Shown here piece by piece: positions 1 to 5,180 of a DNA stretch of 5,480 bases. The notes under the pieces were generated by a model. The model was given only the letters and a program-made list of their open reading frames with translations. It was not told the origin of the DNA and ran no database searches. Position 1 is the stretch's first letter. The number at the start of each line of letters is the position of its first letter. Origin of the DNA: a bacterium (GTDB lineage: Bacteria; SZUA-79; Acidulodesulfobacterales; Acidulodesulfobacteraceae); NCBI GenBank assembly GCA_021806125.1, contig JAJZYC010000099.1:1-5480 (forward strand), in the 5' to 3' direction. The position numbers and the translations under genes were made by a program.

Positions 1-317
1 AAAACGGAATAAAAGGCGGGCTGTCCGCTTATTCCGGCGGCGCTTTGACGGCTCAGGTCAGCGTACCTTTCGGATTCAGCGCCTATCCCAAGATACAAAA
101 CGGAAACGGCGGAGGAAATACTGCGGTAAATAATTATAATGGCAATAATGCCGTCGAGCAGGCGCAGGCGTCTGCAAATCAAGCTCTTGTAAATTCGGCA
201 TGGGCTTATGTAAACAGTATTAACGAATACGGGAATCCACAGGCTTACGACGCCGCCGTAAACTACGCGCAAACCGTAGATGCAACTGTATGCGGAAGTT
301 TTAACGTTATTTGCTGA
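1..317 (+). CDS. 3' end of an unrecognised Asn/Ala/Gly-rich, probably exported protein
   Basis: The frame is open from the left edge (first full codon at 3) to a TGA at 315-317, so 104 residues of the C-terminus are visible and the true start lies outside the window; the TTG at 45 is internal to the open frame and need not be a start. The visible part has a Gly/Ser/Ala-rich beginning, a short alternating stretch (AQVSVPFGF) that could be a beta strand, an Asn/Gly run around NGNGGGNTAVNNYNGNN, then an Ala/Gln/Asn/Tyr-rich amphipathic segment and two cysteines near the end (VCGSF and the final residue C). Very few charged residues and much Asn, Gly and Tyr suggest a secreted or surface protein, but no family is recognised. 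By hand count about 50% of the first 300 bases are G or C, well above the downstream genes. It converges on the following gene with a 25-base gap, so it is probably unrelated to it in function. Coding status is fairly sure; function is unknown. Confidence 0.7.
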   Translation, partial: NGIKGGLSAYSGGALTAQVSVPFGFSAYPKIQNGNGGGNTAVNNYNGNNAVEQAQASANQALVNSAWAYVNSINEYGNPQAYDAAVNYAQTVDATVCGSFNVIC

Positions 318-340
318 AATGCCGAAAAAATTTCAAAGCA
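312..340. terminator. Weak hairpin in the convergent gap, possible bidirectional terminator
   Basis: Bases 312-320 (TGCTGAAAT) pair with 330-340 (ATTTCAAAGCA) as a 9-bp stem with a 2-base bulge (335-336) and a 9-base loop. It overlaps the stop codon of the left gene and ends three bases before the stop codon of the minus-strand gene, which is where a shared terminator of two converging genes would lie. The stem is AT-rich and no good T-run follows it on the plus strand. Read on the minus strand, the T-rich stretch lies in the loop rather than after the stem. It is therefore only a weak candidate. Confidence 0.25.
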
Positions 341-342
341 AT

Positions 343-2910
343 TTAAAAGTAACCTAGGTCTCTAAGTTTGCCCATAATTTTTTCTTTTTCCTGAGACCTG
401 CCTGCCCGTTCCGGTTCGTCCGGGCGGGCTTTTACGGTGCAAGGAACGCATCCTAAAGACCTGTAGCCTTGTTTATAAAGAGAACAGTACGGAATATCGT
501 AAAATTCAATATAATCCCATATATCTTTTTCGGTGAAATGAAGCAAAGGATGAACCCTAAAATGCTTCGGGTCGTTCCTTTCCGAAAAATACGATTCCTT
601 TTTTCTTTGCTCCTGCTCGTCTTTTCTTATAGCGGCCATTAAAGCCTTAAGATTTAAATCCGTTATAGCTTTCTTCAAAGGAACGGTTTTAAGAAGCAGA
701 CAGCATTTTTCTTTGTCTGCGGCAATTTTTACCTCGTTTTTATCGACGGCTTCTTTATTTGCAAAAATGTTTAAATCAAAATTCCACTCGCGACTGAGCC
801 TGTCTATAAATTCGTAAATTTCCGGAAAATCTACCGTCGTATCCACGTTTACTATTTTAAACGAAGAAGGAATACTTCCGTCAAAAGCTTTTCTGACCAA
901 ATCAAGCATAACCGTAGAATCTTTTCCTCCAGTAAAAGCAATTCCGACACATGCCCCGTTTTTGCCGAAACGTTCGTAAGCTTCTTTAATTATATCTATG
1001 CTGAAATCCGTCTTGGACGCAAGCAAATCCCCGATGTTACGCTTACGGCGATGGCTGCCTGCGTTATCGGTATTTTTAGCCGTAAGCAGTACTTCATTGG
1101 TTTCGTCAAAAATATCCTTTGCTTCTGGAGCGTTTTTTTCCATATTATCGATAATTTCTAAGAAATTTTCTGCCTCTTTCTTTAATTCCATAATAATTGT
1201 TTCGCTTATTTTGCCGGTATGGTTTAAATTTTTTAAATCGACGGGACTTTCTTCAGCAGGGTCGCTTTTTAAATCATAATAAAGTATTTTAGGTCTTTGG
1301 GCATATTCAATGCTTCCAATAAATTCTTTATAAATATCCTCTTTCGTTTTTTCTTTAGATTTAAGCCTGCCGATATGAGCGGATAACCCTTCCTGGTCCT
1401 CGAACCTGTTAAGCACTATTTTGTAAAGCGATTTAACATAGTCTTCGTCGCTTAAATCGGCTAACCCTTTATTTTTTAAAATGAATTTTTCATAAGAAAT
1501 ATCGCCATCAAAAAAAACGCCGTAATAAACAAATTTTTCGTCTCTCGTCCTCACCGACCTTTGAAACAAAAAGAAATCGTCTTCGGAAGAAAATACATTC
1601 AGTACTTCAGCGCCTTCGCCATTTACTCCGCCGCCGGCGTTTTCAGGCTGTCCTTCCCCGCCTTTGTTTGCGTCTTTATTTATTCTGTTTCCTATTATTT
1701 TATTTGCAAAATATTCCGAATAACAGAATTCCCTTACGCCATAGCTATAGCTCTCTCCTCCGGCCATGCCGTCCGATTCCGATTTTGCCAAGCCCTGAAA
1801 AAGTTTTCCGTCCAATTTTTCAAGCAGATATTTTCCTTTTCCATTGTTATCGCCTTTTATTTCGCCTTTATTATCGCCGTTGCCCTTAAAACCGGATAAC
1901 TTTAGACCTGCGCAAGAAACGACCGACGGAAAAATATCCGCTATAGACACGATTTCTTTTCTTATTTTGTCTTCAAAGCCCGGAGCATGAAATATAAGAG
2001 GGATATGTATTATTTCGTCGAAAAGTTCGCCGGCATGCGAAAAAACAGACTGGTCGGAATATGAAACCCGCCCTTCGCCATGGTCGGATAATATGCAGTA
2101 AACGCTTTCATAATCAAAAAAACCGAAATTTTTTAAATTTTGCGAAAGCATTTTAAAGCGTCCGCCGTCAAATTTATTTATTCCTTTTACGTATAAAGGA
2201 AGATATTCTTTTATGCCGTTTTTTACTTTTTTCTGCAGTTCTTTCCAAATTTTATGGGGCTCTTTTTCTTCGATTTTTACGTTTAACTTTGAGCTCATTT
2301 CCTCAACGGCTTCGTAATAATCGTCGTTATAAGATTTTTCAGGCGGAGTTTCGCAGTAAAGATAAGGGTCGTGAACGTCGAACATATGAACAAAAAGAAA
2401 TATTTTTTCGTCTTTCATTTCGTCAAGTATATACGCAGTTTTGGCATCGTTTCCGGTAACGATATAATCGAAACCGCGCGTAAGCCCGACGGGACCGAAT
2501 ATATCCATATCCATAGAAAATATTGTTTTATATCCGTTATCCTTAAAAATTTCTGCTAAAGTCGGATAGTTTTCATTTAATTTTTTATAAAAAAACGGCC
2601 TTACGCCGTGATTAGGAGGATAAAGTCCCGTAAATAAAGATGCGTGAGCGGGCGGCGTATAAGAAGAAGTGCTGAAGCAGTTTGTAAAATATGAAGATTT
2701 TGAGGCTATTTCGTCTATTACCGGTGTTTTTATCCAGTTTTGAAGTCCGTATTTCGAAAGCCTGTCCGAACTTGAACTAAACCCTATGCAGTCGTAACTT
2801 AAAGTATCTATCGAAATAACCAAGACTCTGTTTATGTTTATATCGTTAATGAAAAAATTTAATCCGCTTTTCATTTTAAAAATTATAGCATTTTTATATT
2901 TTTTTTTCAT
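343..2910 (-). CDS. Sulfatase-superfamily hydrolase/transferase fused to a CysD/CysH-type PP-loop domain
   Basis: This is one uninterrupted frame of 855 residues. Residues 28-560 are an alkaline-phosphatase/sulfatase-superfamily domain: metal-site start VISIDTLSYD (D35), nucleophile block TPPAHASLFTG (85-95), FDVHDPY (177-183), SDHGEG (275-280; D276, H277), SHAGELFDE with H292, IPLIFHAPG, and the closing YYDLKSDPAE. The formylglycine Cys/Ser is Thr85, as in phosphotransferase-like members, so true sulfate-ester hydrolysis is doubtful. Gly/Asn/Lys-rich inserts sit at about 338-360 and 412-436. A helical linker leads to a PP-loop domain (620-855): TGGKDS (660-665), VDTTVDFPEIYEF, CC (736-737), IRKDEQEQR, HPLLHFTEKDIWDY and SLGCVPCT (CxxC 821-824). 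It ends in LGYF like CysD and lacks the ECGxH tail of APS/PAPS reductases. No signal peptide or membrane segment is seen, so it is probably cytoplasmic. It is divergent from glycan genes. The start is ATG at 2910; ATG at 2874 (M13) is an alternative, and neither has a Shine-Dalgarno sequence at proper spacing. Families are sure; the reaction is not. Confidence 0.93.
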   Translation of the reverse strand: MKKKYKNAIIFKMKSGLNFFINDININRVLVISIDTLSYDCIGFSSSSDRLSKYGLQNWIKTPVIDEIASKSSYFTNCFSTSSYTPPAHASLFTGLYPPNHGVRPFFYKKLNENYPTLAEIFKDNGYKTIFSMDMDIFGPVGLTRGFDYIVTGNDAKTAYILDEMKDEKIFLFVHMFDVHDPYLYCETPPEKSYNDDYYEAVEEMSSKLNVKIEEKEPHKIWKELQKKVKNGIKEYLPLYVKGINKFDGGRFKMLSQNLKNFGFFDYESVYCILSDHGEGRVSYSDQSVFSHAGELFDEIIHIPLIFHAPGFEDKIRKEIVSIADIFPSVVSCAGLKLSGFKGNGDNKGEIKGDNNGKGKYLLEKLDGKLFQGLAKSESDGMAGGESYSYGVREFCYSEYFANKIIGNRINKDANKGGEGQPENAGGGVNGEGAEVLNVFSSEDDFFLFQRSVRTRDEKFVYYGVFFDGDISYEKFILKNKGLADLSDEDYVKSLYKIVLNRFEDQEGLSAHIGRLKSKEKTKEDIYKEFIGSIEYAQRPKILYYDLKSDPAEESPVDLKNLNHTGKISETIIMELKKEAENFLEIIDNMEKNAPEAKDIFDETNEVLLTAKNTDNAGSHRRKRNIGDLLASKTDFSIDIIKEAYERFGKNGACVGIAFTGGKDSTVMLDLVRKAFDGSIPSSFKIVNVDTTVDFPEIYEFIDRLSREWNFDLNIFANKEAVDKNEVKIAADKEKCCLLLKTVPLKKAITDLNLKALMAAIRKDEQEQRKKESYFSERNDPKHFRVHPLLHFTEKDIWDYIEFYDIPYCSLYKQGYRSLGCVPCTVKARPDEPERAGRSQEKEKIMGKLRDLGYF
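2882..2887 (-). promoter_or_regulatory. TATAAT box on the minus strand inside the first codons of the fusion gene
   Basis: The minus strand reads TATAAT here, eight bases before the alternative start codon M13 (2872-2874). If used, the transcript would start at or next to that ATG and be almost leaderless, giving an 843-residue protein. No convincing -35 hexamer is present at 17 bp, and AT-rich DNA produces such boxes by chance. Confidence 0.2.
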
Positions 2911-2919
2911 TAATAATTT

Positions 2920-2925
2920 AGTATA
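2920..2925 (-). promoter_or_regulatory. Candidate -10 box (TATACT) for the sulfatase/PP-loop gene
   Basis: The minus strand reads TATACT ten bases upstream of the ATG at 2910. Transcription from it would begin about at the start codon, giving a leaderless or near-leaderless message, which would agree with the absence of a usable Shine-Dalgarno sequence (the only GGAG, at 2931-2934, is 20 bases from the ATG). No good -35 is visible. It overlaps the plus-strand TATAAT at 2922-2927, so the two directions would compete for the same DNA. Confidence 0.3.
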
Positions 2926-2931
2926 ATTAAC
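2922..2931 (+). promoter_or_regulatory. Candidate promoter -10 region TATAATTAAC for the methyltransferase-glycosyltransferase gene
   Basis: A perfect TATAAT at 2922-2927 is followed by TAAC. The same 10 bases recur at 5123-5132, upstream of the next rightward gene, which supports a shared promoter type. A start about seven bases downstream would give a leader of roughly 75 bases that contains the 10-bp repeats. The -35 position falls in a T-run (around 2899-2904) with no TTGACA-like hexamer. Confidence 0.4.
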
Positions 2932-2947
2932 TCCGGTAATTTAGCAT

Positions 2948-2987
2948 TTTTAACAAATTTTAACAAATTTTAACAAATCTTAACAAA
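2948..2987. repeat. Four tandem 10-bp repeats (TTTTAACAAA) in the divergent intergenic region
   Basis: Copies are at 2948-2957, 2958-2967, 2968-2977 and 2978-2987. The first three are identical and the fourth differs by one base (TCTTAACAAA). The exact 10-bp period puts AAATTT-type tracts on the same face of the helix at about one helical turn, a pattern expected to bend DNA or to present repeated binding sites to one protein. The array lies 21 bases before the ATG at 3009 and downstream of the candidate -10 box, so it would be in the leader of that gene and upstream of the divergent one. Confidence 0.85.
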
Positions 2988-3008
2988 ACAAACCTGTAAA
3001 AACTTTTT

Positions 3009-5120
3009 ATGAATCTTGGCAGCGCAGAATATAATAGGCTTTATTTGCCGGAAGAAAAAAAATATTCCGAAAATAAAGCAGAAAATATAAATCCTAAAAA
3101 CGACAATAACGCTCTTGCCTTTGTAGTAAACGCCGTAACCGAAAACTCTGCCGTGCTAGACGTCGGATGCGCCTACGGCTATATCGGAGAATGGCTTAAA
3201 AAAAATAAAAACTGTTCTATGTACGGTTTGGATGTAGATTTTGAAGCGCTGAATTATGTTAAGAAAACCGGATATTATAAAGATTTATTTAATATAGACC
3301 TCGATCTCGATTTTACAAGTTTTTCCGCTCCGTCTACATCTAAAAAAGATACCGAAAGATTTAACTCTTTAAGCGGTGACACATTCGATTTTATAATCTG
3401 CGCCGATGTCCTCGAACATTTGAAAGATCCTACCGGCGCGCTTGAAATACTTGCGTCCAAATTAAAATTCAGCGGCCAGTTCGTAATAAGCGTTCCTAAT
3501 ATCGCTCATCTCGATATAATATTAAACCTGCTGGACGGTAAATTTAATTATTCTGATTTCGGTCTTTTAGACAACACTCATTTAAGGTTTTTTACGAAAC
3601 GTTCTTTTATAGAATGGGTAAATTTAGCAAACGAAAAATTTAAGAAAAACGGTTTCAAATTCGATATAGAACTTTTTGGAAAAACCCGCTATTCTTCGGA
3701 GTTTTTAGAAGATATAAAAATTAAATATCCTAATATATTTGAATTTTTCATAGAAAAAAACGATGACCTTTTAATACTACAAAATATTATAATTCTTACT
3801 AAGGTTAATTCTCATGCAAATCTATTGGGAATGTCCAAACTTCTTAAAAATTTTGAGGAATATGAAAATAATTCGGAAAGCGGTATTTTAAAAAAAATAT
3901 CAGGCGAATTGGAAGATTATAAATACGTCAAATCCGAACTAGAAAATACGCGTATCAGATTTGAAGAAACTCTTAGTCATCTTAATGAAATTAGAGAAAA
4001 AAATTTAGTTCTCCGCAGATCTTTGAACGCCGCCAACGATGAAAAAAACGAATATCTGTTAAGACTTCAAGAAATATCGAAGAGCGACTTTTGGAAAGCG
4101 GCAAATTTTTATTACAAACTAAGGGATAAAACTTTTTTAAAATACGCTTTTAGATTTTTAAAAAAAGTAAAACATAACGTGCGGTATTTTAAAAACCCTG
4201 TCAAATTTACTAAATCTATCTTTACAAAAAACGAAAATACCGTTAAAAACGATATAAATGCCGCATTTTTAAAGAAAATAGAAAAATCGAACCGCCGCAG
4301 CGGTAATAATACTGACGGAAAAATTTATAAGAACAGGGGTTCATGGTACTCCGGCGATAATCCGTCCGTCAGCATAATAATTTTAAATTACAACAAATCA
4401 AAAATTACCGTGCAGTGCATAAAAGAAATCTGGAAACATACCGAAGGCGTTAAATATGAAATTATAGTAGTGGACAACGGCAGCGAACGGGGAGATAAAA
4501 AATATTTAAAACAGCTGGAAGAAAGCGAACCTCTTTATTTTACTCTGCTCGAACTGTCCCGCAACCGCTTTTTCGGCGAAGGAAACAACATAGGCTCCGA
4601 AAAAGCCAAAGGAGTTCATCTGCTTTTCTTAAACAACGACGCATTCGTAACTTCCGGCTGGCTGACGCCTTTAGTTTCCGCTTTATCGGACGAAAATACG
4701 GCGGCGGCGGGACCTATGTTTTTATATCCGGACGGCAGACTTCAGGAAGCGGGAGCTTTTATTAAAGAAGATGGGAGCGCTTTGCAAAGGGGCAAATTCG
4801 ACGACCCTAAAAAACAGGAATATAATGAAACGCTTGAAGTAGATTACTGCTCTGCCGCCTGTTTAATAGTAAAACGGGCTTTATTCGAAGAAGTTTTAGG
4901 ATTCGACCTCTGCTGGGAACCGGCTTATTACGAAGACGTAGATTTATGTTTCAAATTTAAACTTGCAGGCAAAAAAACTTTGTATATACCGTCTTCAAAA
5001 GTCGTGCATTTAGAAAACTTAACATCGTCGGACGACAAATTTCCCCTTAAATTAAACAATATAGTCGAAATAAATAAAGAAAAATTTATTAGGAAATACA
5101 AAAATATATTAATAAAATAA
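3009..5120 (+). CDS. SAM methyltransferase / coiled coil / GT2 glycosyltransferase fusion protein
   Basis: The protein has 703 residues. Residues 30-265 form a class I SAM methyltransferase: motif I VLDVGCAYGYIG (49-60), acidic D75 after the next strand (YGLDVD), FDFIICADVLEHLKDP (126-141), and HLRFFTKRSF (191-200), typical of sugar or glycan-linked methyltransferases. Residues about 294-356 are a charged coiled coil, followed by a basic linker (SDFWKAANFYYKLRDK onward) of the kind seen in multi-domain glycan enzymes. Residues 453-670 are a GT-A fold family 2 glycosyltransferase resembling rhamnosyltransferases: VSIIILNYNK, IIVVDNGS (D489), GEGNNIG, LNND (541-544, the DxD position), YEDVDL (641-646, likely catalytic base region) and VVHLE (665-669). 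It likely adds a sugar to, and methylates, a growing glycan at the cytoplasmic membrane face; no membrane segment is seen. The ATG at 3009 fits the methyltransferase N-terminus but has no Shine-Dalgarno sequence. A GT4-like gene follows 60 bases later. Domain calls are firm; donor and acceptor are unknown. Confidence 0.95.
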   Translation: MNLGSAEYNRLYLPEEKKYSENKAENINPKNDNNALAFVVNAVTENSAVLDVGCAYGYIGEWLKKNKNCSMYGLDVDFEALNYVKKTGYYKDLFNIDLDLDFTSFSAPSTSKKDTERFNSLSGDTFDFIICADVLEHLKDPTGALEILASKLKFSGQFVISVPNIAHLDIILNLLDGKFNYSDFGLLDNTHLRFFTKRSFIEWVNLANEKFKKNGFKFDIELFGKTRYSSEFLEDIKIKYPNIFEFFIEKNDDLLILQNIIILTKVNSHANLLGMSKLLKNFEEYENNSESGILKKISGELEDYKYVKSELENTRIRFEETLSHLNEIREKNLVLRRSLNAANDEKNEYLLRLQEISKSDFWKAANFYYKLRDKTFLKYAFRFLKKVKHNVRYFKNPVKFTKSIFTKNENTVKNDINAAFLKKIEKSNRRSGNNTDGKIYKNRGSWYSGDNPSVSIIILNYNKSKITVQCIKEIWKHTEGVKYEIIVVDNGSERGDKKYLKQLEESEPLYFTLLELSRNRFFGEGNNIGSEKAKGVHLLFLNNDAFVTSGWLTPLVSALSDENTAAAGPMFLYPDGRLQEAGAFIKEDGSALQRGKFDDPKKQEYNETLEVDYCSAACLIVKRALFEEVLGFDLCWEPAYYEDVDLCFKFKLAGKKTLYIPSSKVVHLENLTSSDDKFPLKLNNIVEINKEKFIRKYKNILIK

Positions 5121-5122
5121 CA

Positions 5123-5132
5123 TATAATTAAC
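5123..5132 (+). promoter_or_regulatory. Second TATAATTAAC box, candidate promoter of the GT4-like gene
   Basis: A perfect TATAAT at 5123-5128 followed by TAAC repeats exactly the 10 bases at 2922-2931. The overlapping TTAACAAA (5128-5135) is also the core of the decamer repeat upstream of 3009. It begins two bases after the stop codon at 5118-5120, and the start codon follows 48 bases after the box. No clear -35 hexamer is seen, so it may serve as an internal promoter of a polysaccharide operon or be chance in AT-rich DNA. Confidence 0.35.
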
Positions 5133-5147
5133 AAATAAAATAAATTA

Positions 5148-5165
5148 ACTTAACTTAAGTTAAGT
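5148..5165. promoter_or_regulatory. 18-bp perfect palindrome, possible operator
   Basis: The sequence ACTTAACTTAAGTTAAGT is its own reverse complement, centred between 5156 and 5157. It sits in a row of four 5-base units from 5145 to 5164 (TTAAC, TTAAC, TTAAG, TTAAG). It lies 15 bases downstream of the TATAATTAAC box and 15 bases before the ATG at 5181, a place where a bound dimeric regulator could block transcription. As RNA it would form only a weak 7-bp AU-rich stem with no T-run after it, so an operator is more likely than a terminator. Confidence 0.5.
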
Positions 5166-5180
5166 ATCGTAAAATTATCT

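Noticed and set aside
343..1053. Classical APS/PAPS reductase (cysH)
   Set aside because: The ECGxH catalytic tail is missing and the C-terminus resembles CysD, so a gene symbol would be unsafe.
998..1279. Plus-strand open frame of 93 codons with a hydrophobic, Ser/Leu-rich translation
   Set aside because: It lies wholly inside the minus-strand fusion gene, opposite its linker and domain junction; the Ser/Phe/Leu-rich translation is what the antisense of Lys/Glu-rich coding sequence gives.
1561..1899. Plus-strand open frames (112 and 73 codons) with membrane-like Phe/Tyr/Ile-rich translations
   Set aside because: They overlap each other in different frames and are antisense to the sulfatase domain, whose conserved motifs fix the real frame; the hydrophobic look is an antisense effect.
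2371..2559. Plus-strand open frame of 62 codons
   Set aside because: Antisense to conserved sulfatase blocks (including FDVHDPY); no ribosome binding site and no recognisable protein.
2948..2987. CRISPR array or plasmid-type replication iterons
   Set aside because: The units are only 10 bp, are directly adjacent without spacers, and no cas, rep or DnaA-box-like features accompany them.
3275..3460. Minus-strand open frame of 61 codons
   Set aside because: Antisense to the methyltransferase domain between conserved motifs; no independent support.
4928..5134. Minus-strand open frame of 68 codons with an Ile/Phe-rich start
   Set aside because: Mostly antisense to the conserved C-terminal part of the GT2 domain; the hydrophobic start comes from AT-rich DNA.
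5145..5180. Intrinsic terminator after the methyltransferase-glycosyltransferase gene
   Set aside because: The palindrome would give a 7-bp AU-only-rich stem and is followed by ATCGTAAAATT rather than a T-run.
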